A stretch of DNA of 64,000 nucleotides, taken from assembly GCA_016786495.1 (NCBI GenBank), contig JAEUUJ010000088.1, forward strand, positions 34,336 to 98,335, written 5' to 3'. The notes beneath the pieces were generated by a model, which saw nothing but the letters and a program-made list of their open reading frames with translations, made no database searches and was not told the DNA's origin. Source of the stretch: Cyclobacteriaceae bacterium. GTDB lineage: Bacteria > Bacteroidota > Bacteroidia > Cytophagales > Cyclobacteriaceae. Each line of letters begins with the position of its first letter. Position 1 is the stretch's first letter. Position numbers and translations under genes: made by a program. Positions 45,092 through 54,483 of this stretch are shown piece after piece.

Positions 45092-45579
45092 ATCTGCGGC
45101 ATTGTTTTGAGTGATTTGATTCGTTCCTCAAAGGCTGTTTCGTGCGACAGCGGATTCACAATCTGCGAAAAGAAGTTCATCAAACTCTCGTCATGACTAT
45201 GGCTTTTTTGGGTTCTAAGATTGTAGTGAACAAACCTTGCCCACAACACGGCTTTCAGGTGTGATTTATTCTTGTTCCACATGAACGCTTCCAGGTGAAG
45301 ACTTCGCTCGGAGTAGGCGAGGAGCCGGGTTTCGATGACCACTTCCTCCATCAGCAGCGCAGGGGAGATGTATGCAATTTGAGTCTGGGCGATCACCCAG
45401 CCTACACCTTGTTCGCGGGCGAGTTTGTAAATGTCGAAGTTATAATGGTCGGTCAACTGATCCCCGCGGGCCGTCATGATGTAGTCCAGGTAGCGCGAGT
45501 TGTTGAGGTGATTAAACGGGTCGCAATCATGAAACCGGATTTTCATGGTGCTTTCGAGTACTTTCTTGAGCTCAGTCAT
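45088..45579 (-). CDS. Acyl-CoA thioesterase (hotdog fold)
   Basis: 163 aa, 4-hydroxybenzoyl-CoA thioesterase-like hotdog: RFHDCDPFNHLNNSRYLDYI contains the catalytic Asp and the NHLNN helix. First gene of the operon, preceded by the palindrome ATACCGTACGGTAT at 45611-45624, 32 nt upstream of the start, so likely repressed by the neighbouring TetR. Substrate unknown. Confidence 0.88.
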   Translation of the reverse strand: MTELKKVLESTMKIRFHDCDPFNHLNNSRYLDYIMTARGDQLTDHYNFDIYKLAREQGVGWVIAQTQIAYISPALLMEEVVIETRLLAYSERSLHLEAFMWNKNKSHLKAVLWARFVHYNLRTQKSHSHDESLMNFFSQIVNPLSHETAFEERIKSLKTMPQI

Positions 45580-45610
45580 CGTGTCGTGGGTTTTGTTATC
45601 TCTATAAAAA

Positions 45611-45624
45611 ATACCGTACGGTAT
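45611..45624. promoter_or_regulatory. TetR operator before the thioesterase operon
   Basis: Perfect 14-bp palindrome ATACCGTACGGTAT, identical to the core of the longer palindrome before tetR. In the minus direction it runs directly into TATTTTTT, a plausible -7 element, so a bound repressor would cover the promoter. Confidence 0.75.
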
Positions 45625-45642
45625 CTTATGATCTAAAAAAAA

Positions 45643-46245
45643 TCAGGTTTTTAGTTGCAGAATAATTTTTTCAAGATAGTTCATGGCCACCCGAAGCTCG
45701 GTTGACCGGTTGGTCACTTTCGCCTGCATCACGGCTCCTTCGATTATCGACATGATGAGTACTGCCACTTCCGTGGGATTGGTGCCGCTCTTGATTTCTT
45801 TTCGTTCGATTCCGCGTTTAACCTGATTTTCAATTGCCTTCTTCCAAAACTGCAGGGCATCGGCTGCCTTAGCCTTCAGGTGCGGATGGGTGTCGTCAGC
45901 CTCTGTTGAGGTATTGAGAATCGGACAGCCGGGTTGCAGGAGGGGAATCTTCAGAAAATCACGATAGACTTTGGGATACACGAGCAGCCTGTCGATGGAG
46001 TGCTGTTGTGCCCGGATCCGTGCAGCAATATATTCGGTCACGCGGCCAAAGTTGTAATCGAATGCAGCCAGGGCTACTTCATCTTTGTTTTCAAAGTTGC
46101 AGTAGATTGCTCCTTTGGTAAATCCGGTTGCTTCCGTCAGGTCACTTACATATGTACCGGCATAACCCTTAACATTAAAGATAGGCGCGGTTTTCTCAAT
46201 AATAAACTGACGGGTGCGTTCACCCTTGGTTTGCAATTCCTTCAT
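45643..46245 (-). CDS. TetR family repressor
   Basis: 200 aa with a clear TetR helix-turn-helix (YVSDLTEATGFTKGAIYCNFENKDE) and a ligand-binding region containing PGCPILNTSTEADDTHPHL, typical of the AcrR/QacR-like branch that senses small organic molecules. Palindromes with the same core before its own start and before the thioesterase gene indicate autoregulation and control of the thioesterase-DinB-GNAT operon. Confidence 0.92.
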   Translation of the reverse strand: MKELQTKGERTRQFIIEKTAPIFNVKGYAGTYVSDLTEATGFTKGAIYCNFENKDEVALAAFDYNFGRVTEYIAARIRAQQHSIDRLLVYPKVYRDFLKIPLLQPGCPILNTSTEADDTHPHLKAKAADALQFWKKAIENQVKRGIERKEIKSGTNPTEVAVLIMSIIEGAVMQAKVTNRSTELRVAMNYLEKIILQLKT

Positions 46246-46267
46246 CCGAGGGTAAAGATAGAAACTA

Positions 46268-46289
46268 AATAATACCGTACGGTATTATT
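46268..46289. promoter_or_regulatory. TetR autoregulatory operator
   Basis: 22-bp perfect inverted repeat centred on ACCGTACGGT, 23 nt before the tetR start, sharing the 14-bp core ATACCGTACGGTAT with the site at 45611. The right end in the minus direction runs into TATTATTT, a possible -7 element. Confidence 0.78.
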
Positions 46290-46489
46290 CCAAAATATTT
46301 TTAAAGCTCCTTTGACTGCATTTCAGCAAGTCACGATATATCGTCAAAAATATTTCATCAGGCTAAAGAAATTTTGAAGGTATCTCTTTTGTCTTCAGGC
46401 AAGGTTAGGGGATTATGGAGATATACTTATTTTAGCAGAACCAACTAATGAAGCATCGTTTATATACGATCTTCAGGAAGTAAACTAAT

Positions 46490-48775
46490 ATGACCCCATT
46501 CCAACCAGTTTTACTCATAGTTGCTGTATTTGCTATCATGTCAACCAACTTCGCGCAATCCAATAACGCGGTTGGGCAATCGGCTATTAAAAATGATGAA
46601 GATGCGGCCACTGTTATTCGCGCACACATTATGCGGGCAGAGACACATGCTTTCGATAAAACCTTCCGGCATCATGCAGTGCAGGCACTGGATTTAGCAC
46701 GTCAATTCAACCTTCCGGCTGAAGTGGGAAATGCCCTTCGCGCGCTGGCCGCATTCACCCTGGAGGATTCTAATCCATCGCCCGCAGCACTGGATTCCGC
46801 AAACCAACTCGTACGTCAATCCCTATCGCTGGCACAAGCCGGCAACGACTCAAGCGCAATGGCATGGTCGAACTGTTTATTGGGTAAACTGCACTATGCC
46901 CGGGGATATTGGATACGGGGTATGGCCAAGGCGCTGGATTCCGCAAGGTCGTATTTACAGCCAGCGATTCAGTATGGTTTGAAGCACGAAATGAAAACCC
47001 TGTTGTCGGAGTGCTACCATTATTACTCCCTATCCCTTCGGGGCGATATCAATAACTTTCAAACGATCGTAAACCTCAAATTGGATGCACTCGCGTACAA
47101 CGACTCACTCAGTCAGCAGCTTTTACGCGCCCGAATATTAAACCACATGGGAAGCCTGTACCTGAACTTTGGCGGTGGACTGAAAACAAATAGCCTGAGC
47201 TATTTTGAGCGTGCGCTTTTTATCGCCCGCAATATCGGTGCTTCGGATGTTATGACGTCCGTTCTTTCCGACATGTCGGATTACTACATGCTGCTCGGGC
47301 AGAAAGAAGAAAGTCTCCGGTATTTTCATGACGCCATTGAGGTGGCACGGAAGGGGAAACTGTTCAAGCGCGAGGCTTCGCTTTACTTTCAGGCGGGAAG
47401 AATATACTTGCACTTTCAGGACTATAAACCCGCCATCACCAATTTCAAGTATTGCGCAGTTGCGCATGAAAAACTTGGGCAACAGTGGGCCGTACCCATC
47501 TGCCGGGGCTTTATGGCGAAAGGATATTTACTTAACCATCAACGCGACTCGGCCGCTATGTTGATCGCCGGACTTGATCGTGAAGTGGGTGACCTGATCA
47601 GGAATAAATCCGAGTTCTTTTCCGTCAAGGAGATTTTGCAGGTTGTGATCAGCGTGTATGGTCAATTGAATGATACAGAAGGGCTGGCCCGTAATCAGGC
47701 ACGGCTTATCAACCTTCAGGATTCCGTATACTCCAAGCAAAACCAGGCCGACTTTGAAGGCGCACTGGCTGCACGCAACCTGGAACTTGCCCGCCAAAAG
47801 ACAAAAATGTATGAGTATGAACGGGCTATCGCTCAGGGCAAAATATCAAGGCAACGCCTCGTGATTTTTATTATGATCGGAGCCGTAGCGATTCTTTTTC
47901 TCGTAGCGTTTGGTCTGTCTTATTACCTGCGTGCGTTGCGAAGACTTAATCAAAAACTGCAAAAGCAATCAGAGACCATTGAATCGCAAAAGCAAGAACT
48001 TATATCGATGGTCGATAATCTGAAGAGTATGCAGGGCCAGTTGGTGAGCTCCGAGAAAATGGCATCGCTGGGTCATCTCGCGGCAGGCGTGGCACATGAA
48101 CTCAATAATCCGCTAAACTTTATTTCCGGAGGTGTGTCTGTCATGGAAGAGTTCTTTGGAAGAATTATGACGGGAAATATCTCCTTGGAAGATAAGAAGA
48201 TTCTTTTCAAAGAATCGATGACAATTTTCAAAAACATTAACAATGGAGTCGACCGAATGTCGTCCATTATCGAAAGCCTTCAGATTTACACAAACCCGCG
48301 CGAAGCATTAACCGAAAGTTCAGAAACCGACATTGCGGATTGCGTGGATGCTTCCCTGATTTTGCTTAAGTCGAGACTGGAGAGTGAGTCAATAACGATA
48401 ATCCGATCGTACTCCACATGCAAGGTAAGGGCGCACTCCGGTCGCCTGAGCCAGGTGTTCATTAACCTGATTGATAACGCCATTCATGCCACGGCCGTAC
48501 GCGAGCGAAATAACCGAAAGCTGGAAATCGGGATGATAATGAACGATGACACAGTTCGGATCGATTTTACAGACAATGGAACCGGTATTCCGGAAGAAGT
48601 GAGAAACAATATTTTCCATGCTTTTTTTACGACTAAAGAAACCGGAAAAGGGACCGGACTCGGACTTTTTATTTGCCATTCCATCATCGATGAATTTGGA
48701 GGCTCGCTCACCTTTAGCACCGAAGTTGGGAAAGGAACTACCTTTTCCGTGGTGCTGAGCCTATCGAAATTTTAG
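46490..48775 (+). CDS. TPR-containing membrane sensor histidine kinase
   Basis: 761 aa. Signal peptide (MTPFQPVLLIVAVFAIMSTN), a periplasmic TPR-like helical region (about 30-440: LNHMGSLYLNFGGGL, ASLYFQAGRIYLHFQDY), one membrane helix (LVIFIMIGAVAILFLVAFGL), a coiled linker, HisKA with His536 in GVAHELNNPLNF and HATPase (FINLIDNAIHATAV, GTGIPEEVR, KGTGLGLFICHSII). No receiver domain and no regulator gene next to it, so the partner is elsewhere. Divergent from tetR. Confidence 0.92.
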   Translation: MTPFQPVLLIVAVFAIMSTNFAQSNNAVGQSAIKNDEDAATVIRAHIMRAETHAFDKTFRHHAVQALDLARQFNLPAEVGNALRALAAFTLEDSNPSPAALDSANQLVRQSLSLAQAGNDSSAMAWSNCLLGKLHYARGYWIRGMAKALDSARSYLQPAIQYGLKHEMKTLLSECYHYYSLSLRGDINNFQTIVNLKLDALAYNDSLSQQLLRARILNHMGSLYLNFGGGLKTNSLSYFERALFIARNIGASDVMTSVLSDMSDYYMLLGQKEESLRYFHDAIEVARKGKLFKREASLYFQAGRIYLHFQDYKPAITNFKYCAVAHEKLGQQWAVPICRGFMAKGYLLNHQRDSAAMLIAGLDREVGDLIRNKSEFFSVKEILQVVISVYGQLNDTEGLARNQARLINLQDSVYSKQNQADFEGALAARNLELARQKTKMYEYERAIAQGKISRQRLVIFIMIGAVAILFLVAFGLSYYLRALRRLNQKLQKQSETIESQKQELISMVDNLKSMQGQLVSSEKMASLGHLAAGVAHELNNPLNFISGGVSVMEEFFGRIMTGNISLEDKKILFKESMTIFKNINNGVDRMSSIIESLQIYTNPREALTESSETDIADCVDASLILLKSRLESESITIIRSYSTCKVRAHSGRLSQVFINLIDNAIHATAVRERNNRKLEIGMIMNDDTVRIDFTDNGTGIPEEVRNNIFHAFFTTKETGKGTGLGLFICHSIIDEFGGSLTFSTEVGKGTTFSVVLSLSKF

Positions 48776-48857
48776 AACCCGGCCGGCAATCCGGGCATTC
48801 CCTGCTTAGGATGTCACAACCTGTCAGTCCTTCTTTCTTGCTTGTTTGAATTTAAAC

Positions 48858-48891
48858 CTGAGCCCGCTCTACATTTGATGTGCAGGCTCAG
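48858..48891. promoter_or_regulatory. Inverted repeat upstream of imuA
   Basis: Arms CTGAGCC (48858-48864) and GGCTCAG (48885-48891), with an inner ACAT/ATGT pair. Ends 24 nt before the imuA ATG. Could be an operator for DNA-damage control or an mRNA hairpin; not followed by a T run. Confidence 0.45.
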
Positions 48892-48915
48892 CGTTCCGCA
48901 TGAGTGGATCAGAGG

Positions 48916-49653
48916 ATGGTGGTTAGCAGAAACGATATTATTCTAAAGCTTCAATCGGATATTCTCCGCCTGCAGGGATTTAAGCAGGAGCGGGGCAGCA
49001 GTTCATTGAATTCCGGGTTGGGAAGCCTCGTAAATGCTTTTCCCAATTCTACTTTCCCGACCGGATGCATTCATGAGTTTCTTTCCGACAGCAAAGAAAG
49101 TTCAGCAGCAACAACCGCTTTTATCGGAGGATTGGTAAACATGCTGTCGGGAACTTCCGGAGTCACGGTATGGATCAGTTCCGGCCGGAAACTGTTTCCT
49201 CCTGCACTCGCAAACTTTGGTCTTCATCCGGAACGCTTCATCTTCATCGACTTAAAGAAAGAACGTGACTTATTATGGGCCATGGATGAAGCGCTTAAAT
49301 GCGAAGCCCTCACGACAGTTATCGGGGAAATCGATGCGGTTACGTTCACGGAATCCAGACGTCTGCAACTTGCAGTCGAGCAAAGTAACGTGACCGGTTT
49401 CCTGATTCGGAATACCGTTCGGAATAAAGTCGCGACAAGTGCCTGTGTTTCGCGATGGAGAATAACTTCCTTGCCCGGTGAACGCTTGGATGACTTACCG
49501 GGCATTGGCTTTCCGAAATGGCAGGTTGAATTACTCAGAATCCGAAACGGAAAACCCGGAACGTGGGAGGTAAGTTGGCGACAGGGAGGTTTTGACACTC
49601 ACCGTTTACAGGAAACTCCGCACGATATCAGGGAACATCGAATGCTGGGATGA
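48916..49653 (+). CDS. imuA: ImuA, RecA-like mutasome protein
   Basis: About 245 aa (GTG 48904 is an alternative start). RecA/SulA-like fold without the usual P-loop glycine pattern: GCIHEFLSDSKESSAATTAFIGGL occupies the P-loop position, followed by TVWISSGRKLFPPALANFGL and VIGEIDAVTFTESRRLQLAVEQ. First gene of the imuA-imuB-dnaE2 mutagenesis cassette, which carries out error-prone synthesis after DNA damage. The imuB start follows its stop by 1 nt. Confidence 0.88.
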   Translation: MVVSRNDIILKLQSDILRLQGFKQERGSSSLNSGLGSLVNAFPNSTFPTGCIHEFLSDSKESSAATTAFIGGLVNMLSGTSGVTVWISSGRKLFPPALANFGLHPERFIFIDLKKERDLLWAMDEALKCEALTTVIGEIDAVTFTESRRLQLAVEQSNVTGFLIRNTVRNKVATSACVSRWRITSLPGERLDDLPGIGFPKWQVELLRIRNGKPGTWEVSWRQGGFDTHRLQETPHDIREHRMLG

Positions 49654-49654
49654 T

Positions 49655-51169
49655 ATGGAGAAGCGTTTCGTTTCCATCTGGCTCCCGTATCTTAAAACGG
49701 ATTTGTTCACCGTCAGGCAACCTCATTTAAAAGACGTACCGTTTGTATTGCGTTCGCCTTCCCGCGGAAGAATGCTCATCACCGCCTGCAACGTATGTGC
49801 GGAACGCAGCGGTATACGCACAGGGATGGCGCTGGCAGATGCGCGGGCATTACTTCCTGAGCTGCAACCACTCGATGACAAGCCTGAGTTGGTTGATAAA
49901 TTATTAACGCGCATGGCTGAGTGGTGTATCCGGTTTACCCCGGTAGTCGCGATTGATCCGCCTGACGGACTCCTGCTGGATGCAAGCGGGTGTGCCCATC
50001 TGTGGGGTGGTGATGAAAAGTATCTTGCAGACATTGTCGGTAAAATCAATTCAAAAGGATATCAGGTACGGGCAGCGATGGCCGATACCGTGGGGGTTGC
50101 CTGGGGAATGGCACGGTTTGGCTTACGGCAAACTCACAACAACAAAATTATTGTTGAACCCGGACGACACATAGAAGCCTTGATGTCATTACCACCTGAA
50201 GCGCTGCGCATAGAACCGGAGATCAGCAGCAAACTGCACAAACTTGGACTGAAACAGGTAAAACAATTTATCCGGATGCCGCGGGCATCGTTACGCAAAC
50301 GCTTTGGAATACACTTCCTGATGCGGCTCGACATGGCACTCGGGCAGGAGTTTGAAAGTATAGAACCGGTAGTTCCTGTTGAACGTTACCAGGAAAGACT
50401 TCCGTGTCTCGAGCCAATCACAACCGCGGCCGGAATTGAAATTGCATTGCAGCAATTGCTTGAAACCTTATGCCTGCGGCTGCACAACGACCAACTGGGC
50501 ATTCGCACCGCAGTGCTTAAATGTTTTCGGGTAGATGGCAAGGTGGAACAAGTCACGATCGGTACACACCGCCCATCACATTATGTAAAACACCTGTTCA
50601 AACTTTTCGGGATCAAGTTGAGTTCGATCGAACCCGCGCTGGGTATTGAATTATTTATTCTCGAAGCGCCTGTTGTGGAAGAGCACCTGGCGCAGCAGGA
50701 AGTTATGTGGGAAGATTCTCAGGGTATTGAAGATCCGAGAATTTCTGAACTCATCGATCGGATAACCGGCAAGGCCGGAAATGATACTGTACACCGGTAT
50801 CTTCCGGACGAGCATTACTGGCCTGAGCGTTCGTTTAAGTTGGCAGGTGGATTAACCGAACAGCCCAGCACGCAGTGGTTAACACATAAAATCAGGCCAT
50901 TGCAGATTCTGCAACCTCCCGAACGCATAGAAGTTACTGCTCCGATTCCCGATTATCCGCCCATGTTATTCATTTACAAAAACAAGATTCACAACATTGT
51001 GCGTGCGGATGGCCCTGAACGCATTGAGCAGGAATGGTGGCTTCAGCAAGGTCAGCACCGGGATTATTATCGGGTGGAAGATGAAACCGGAAACCGGTAT
51101 TGGTTATTTCGGTTAGGCCATTATCACGATAAAACGTATCAGTGGTTCATTCATGGTTTTTTTCCTTGA
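49655..51169 (+). CDS. imuB: ImuB, inactive Y-family polymerase-like protein
   Basis: 504 aa from ATG 49655 (MEKRFVSIWLPYLKTDLF). Y-family fold but the catalytic acidic residues are absent: SIWLPYLKTD replaces DMDAF, and IDPPDGLLLDASG replaces the SIDEAF motif. This is the usual state of ImuB, which acts as a connector between the sliding clamp, DnaE2 and ImuA rather than as a polymerase. C-terminal part has clamp/partner-binding segments and no further domain. Begins 1 nt after imuA. Confidence 0.9.
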   Translation: MEKRFVSIWLPYLKTDLFTVRQPHLKDVPFVLRSPSRGRMLITACNVCAERSGIRTGMALADARALLPELQPLDDKPELVDKLLTRMAEWCIRFTPVVAIDPPDGLLLDASGCAHLWGGDEKYLADIVGKINSKGYQVRAAMADTVGVAWGMARFGLRQTHNNKIIVEPGRHIEALMSLPPEALRIEPEISSKLHKLGLKQVKQFIRMPRASLRKRFGIHFLMRLDMALGQEFESIEPVVPVERYQERLPCLEPITTAAGIEIALQQLLETLCLRLHNDQLGIRTAVLKCFRVDGKVEQVTIGTHRPSHYVKHLFKLFGIKLSSIEPALGIELFILEAPVVEEHLAQQEVMWEDSQGIEDPRISELIDRITGKAGNDTVHRYLPDEHYWPERSFKLAGGLTEQPSTQWLTHKIRPLQILQPPERIEVTAPIPDYPPMLFIYKNKIHNIVRADGPERIEQEWWLQQGQHRDYYRVEDETGNRYWLFRLGHYHDKTYQWFIHGFFP

Positions 51170-51175
51170 CAGGAA

Positions 51176-51280
51176 CCGTCATTGCGAGGGAGGTACGACC
51201 AAAGTAATCTAAAACAGATTGCTTCACTTCGTTCGCAATGACGGTTTTCGCGAGGTACGACCGAACCACTCTAAACACAT
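51176..51280. repeat. Interspersed palindromic repeat between imuB and dnaE2
   Basis: A hairpin element: CCGTCATTGCG (51176-51186) pairs perfectly with CGCAATGACGG (51234-51244), and inner AAGTAATCT pairs with AGATTGCTT. A degenerate copy of its left part (GCGAGGTACGACCG) follows at about 51250-51263. The sequence type CATTGCGAGG...GCAATGACG is a widespread intergenic repeat of bacterial genomes. It lies inside the mutasome operon. Confidence 0.7.
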
Positions 51281-51289
51281 CTTATAACT

Positions 51290-54200
51290 ATGCGCTACTC
51301 CGAACTTCAGGTTACAACCAACTTCAGTTTTCTGCGGGGTGCATCGCATCCGGAAGAAATGGTGGAGCAGGCGGCCGCACTCGGATACCCCGCCATTGCC
51401 ATTACCGACCGTAACACCTTTGCCGGAATTGTACGCGCACACGTGGCTGCTAAAAAAGTTGGGATAAAAATCATTCCGGGTTGCAGGCTGGACTTGCTGG
51501 ATGGCCCGGGCTTACTGGCATTGCCAACCGACCGGCAGGCATATGCTAACCTGTCGGCTTTGCTTACGCTTGGAAACCTTCGTGCGGAGAAAGGAGAGTG
51601 CCACCTGTACAAAGCTGATGTATATGCGCATGCAGCAGGATCGAAGTTTATTGCTATCCCGCCGGGATCGCTCAATGCCGGCTTTGATTTTGAACCAGCT
51701 TTTATTGAAGCACTGCAGGAGTACAAACTGAAACTCGGTCACCAGCTTTCGCTTGCCGCTTCACGGTCGTACAACGGTGAGGATACAAAACTGCTCGCCC
51801 GGATTTACCAACTGGCCGCACGATTGAACATCTCCATGGTAGCTACCAACGATGTACACTATCATAATTTCGATCGGAGAGAACTTCAGGACATCGTTAC
51901 GTGCGTACGGGAAAAGTGTACCATCCACACAGCAGGTTTCCGGCTGCATCCGAATGCCGAGCGTTACCTGAAACCGCAGGAAGAAATGTTTCGCTTGTTT
52001 CGCCAGTATCCGGATGCCATACACAACGCACAATTGATTGCAGATGCGTGTTCGTTCTCACTCGATCAACTGAAGTATCAATATCCAAAGGAAATTACCA
52101 GCGAAGGCCGCAGTCCGCAGGAAGAGCTAACGTTTCTCACCTGGGAAGGCGCCAATCGTATTTTCAATAATTCGATTCCCGAACAGGTAAAGACTACTAT
52201 CCGATACGAACTTGCTTTTATTGAAGAGGTAAGCTATGCTGAGTATTTTTTAACCGTCTACGACATCGTTCGCTATGCGCGGGAGCGCAAAATTCTGTGT
52301 CAGGGGCGGGGCTCCGCAGCAAACTCAACGGTGTGTTATTGTTTGGGAATCACTTCCGTGGATCCTTCCAAGTTTGATCTTTTGTTCGAGCGGTTTATTT
52401 CTTCGGCACGCAATGAACCTCCCGACATTGATGTCGACTTCGAACATGAACGAAGGGAAGAAGTAATGCAGTACATCTATCAAAAATACGGCCGCGACCG
52501 GGCGGCCATTGTGGCGACTGTAACGCAGCAACATCACAAGGGTGCCATCCGCGATGTAGGCAAAGCGATGGGACTGTCGGTTGATACCATTAACCGGTTG
52601 TCGGGGTTGATCTGGAGTTTCTCGGAAGACGGCTTCGACAGGAAACGTATCCGTGAACAAGGTTTAAATCCCGATGAGCCGCTCATTCAAAAATTGCTGC
52701 AACTCACTTCGCAGTTTATGGGCTTCCCGCGGCAACTCGGTCAGCACACGGGAGGGTTTGTAATCACAGAAGGAAAGCTCTCAGATTTATGTCCGGTGCT
52801 GAATGCGCGAATGGAGAACCGCACAAACATTGAGTGGAACAAAGATGATATTGAAGCACTCGGATTTTTAAAGATTGATGTGCTGGCCCTTGGCATGTTA
52901 ACGTGCATTCGCAAAGCGTTCGATCTGGCGAAGCAACATTACAACCTTGATCTTACCCTGGCCAATATTCCGCAGGACGATCCTGCCGTGTATGACATGG
53001 TGAGCCATGCCGATACGATTGGAGTGTTTCAGATAGAGAGCCGTGCGCAGCAATCCATGCTTCCGCGACTGCGGCCAACGTGTTTTTATGATCTGGTAAT
53101 TGAGGTTGCCATTGTACGGCCCGGCCCGATTCAGGGCGATATGGTGCATCCGTATCTGCGCAGGCGGAACGGAGAAGAACCCATTGAATATCCTTCAAAA
53201 GAGGTGGAATCAATTTTAGCCCGAACGCTGGGTGTGCCATTGTTCCAGGAGCAGGCTATGAAAATTGCCATTGTAGCGGCAGGATTTACTCCGGCTGAGG
53301 CCGATGAATTGAGAAGGAGTATGGCAACCTTTAAGGCCAAAGGCAAGGTATCGTTCTTTGAGCAAAAGCTGATTACCGGAATGATCCGGAAAGGCTACTC
53401 CGAAGAATACGCCAAACGGGTATTCCGGCAACTGGAGGGTTTTGGAAGTTATGGTTTTCCGGAAAGTCATGCCGTGAGTTTCGCCTTGCTGGTATACGTT
53501 TCCTCATGGCTTAAATGTTATTACCCGGATGTATTTGCCTGTGCACTGCTCAACAGTATGCCTATGGGATTCTATCAACCAGCTCAAATCATCATCGATG
53601 CACAGAAGCACGGAGTCACTGTATTGCCCGCAGATGTGAATCATTCAGAATGGGATAACTTATTGGAAATCAAGGAAAATAAGTACTTCACATTACGTTT
53701 AGGTTTTCGTCAGATAAAAGGCCTCCGGCAAGACGATATTCAAATACTGATTGCTGGAAGAAAGCGTGCGTATCGTGCTGTGGAAGAGCTACGTAAGGCA
53801 GGTGTATCCGAAGCTGCACTCGAACTGCTGGCGGATGCTGATGCATTCCGGTCGATCGGGCAGGACAGGAGGGAAGCGCTATGGAATACTTCGGTACGGG
53901 AGCAGCCCCTCACGCTATTTGATAGTCACAAATCGGATGAACATGCGGAACTCCCCAAAATGAGTCTGGGTGAGCATGTGATTCACGACTATGCCGCCAT
54001 GTCGTTTTCACTCAAAGCCCACCCGGTGAGTTTTGTGCGCGATGACCTTGATCGCCTGCGGGTGTTGCGGGCCGACCAACTGGCAGGTGCGAAAGATGGC
54101 GACCGGGTTAAGGTTGCAGGGCTAATCCTGGTTAGACAACGACCCGGCACAGCCAGCGGGATTTGTTTCATAACCCTGGAAGATGAAACGGGAACAATCA

Positions 54201-54454
54201 ACCTGGTAGTGTTTCAAAAACTGTTCGATCAATACCGAAAGGAAATTATCCAAAGCAAGTTGCTGATGGTGGAAGGACAGTTGCAGAAGGAGGGAGAGGT
54301 TATTCACGTAATCGTCAGGCGATGTTTCGATGCTTCGCGAATGTTGGGTAAGCTGGTGGCAGGTAAAGCGCTTGATGTGCCGATGTCACGATCAGACGAA
54401 ACCACCTCGCCCTTTCAAAGCAATATATTTCCGGAAGGAAGGAATTTCCGGTGA
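51290..54454 (+). CDS. dnaE2: DnaE2, error-prone DNA polymerase III alpha
   Basis: 1054 aa: PHP domain (MRYSELQVTTNFSFLRGASH, VATNDVHYHN), polymerase core with the catalytic PDIDVDF (Asp379, Asp381, Asp383) and CQGRGSAANSTVCYCL, the HTGGFVIT/GSYGFPESHAVSFALL segments and a C-terminal OB fold (VKVAGLILVRQRPGTASG). Error-prone translesion synthesis with ImuB. Separated from imuB by 120 nt that hold an interspersed repeat, unlike the tighter arrangement between imuA and imuB. Confidence 0.95.
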   Translation: MRYSELQVTTNFSFLRGASHPEEMVEQAAALGYPAIAITDRNTFAGIVRAHVAAKKVGIKIIPGCRLDLLDGPGLLALPTDRQAYANLSALLTLGNLRAEKGECHLYKADVYAHAAGSKFIAIPPGSLNAGFDFEPAFIEALQEYKLKLGHQLSLAASRSYNGEDTKLLARIYQLAARLNISMVATNDVHYHNFDRRELQDIVTCVREKCTIHTAGFRLHPNAERYLKPQEEMFRLFRQYPDAIHNAQLIADACSFSLDQLKYQYPKEITSEGRSPQEELTFLTWEGANRIFNNSIPEQVKTTIRYELAFIEEVSYAEYFLTVYDIVRYARERKILCQGRGSAANSTVCYCLGITSVDPSKFDLLFERFISSARNEPPDIDVDFEHERREEVMQYIYQKYGRDRAAIVATVTQQHHKGAIRDVGKAMGLSVDTINRLSGLIWSFSEDGFDRKRIREQGLNPDEPLIQKLLQLTSQFMGFPRQLGQHTGGFVITEGKLSDLCPVLNARMENRTNIEWNKDDIEALGFLKIDVLALGMLTCIRKAFDLAKQHYNLDLTLANIPQDDPAVYDMVSHADTIGVFQIESRAQQSMLPRLRPTCFYDLVIEVAIVRPGPIQGDMVHPYLRRRNGEEPIEYPSKEVESILARTLGVPLFQEQAMKIAIVAAGFTPAEADELRRSMATFKAKGKVSFFEQKLITGMIRKGYSEEYAKRVFRQLEGFGSYGFPESHAVSFALLVYVSSWLKCYYPDVFACALLNSMPMGFYQPAQIIIDAQKHGVTVLPADVNHSEWDNLLEIKENKYFTLRLGFRQIKGLRQDDIQILIAGRKRAYRAVEELRKAGVSEAALELLADADAFRSIGQDRREALWNTSVREQPLTLFDSHKSDEHAELPKMSLGEHVIHDYAAMSFSLKAHPVSFVRDDLDRLRVLRADQLAGAKDGDRVKVAGLILVRQRPGTASGICFITLEDETGTINLVVFQKLFDQYRKEIIQSKLLMVEGQLQKEGEVIHVIVRRCFDASRMLGKLVAGKALDVPMSRSDETTSPFQSNIFPEGRNFR

Positions 54455-54483
54455 TCGTTCTATCTTCGAACTAAAATTTTCAT

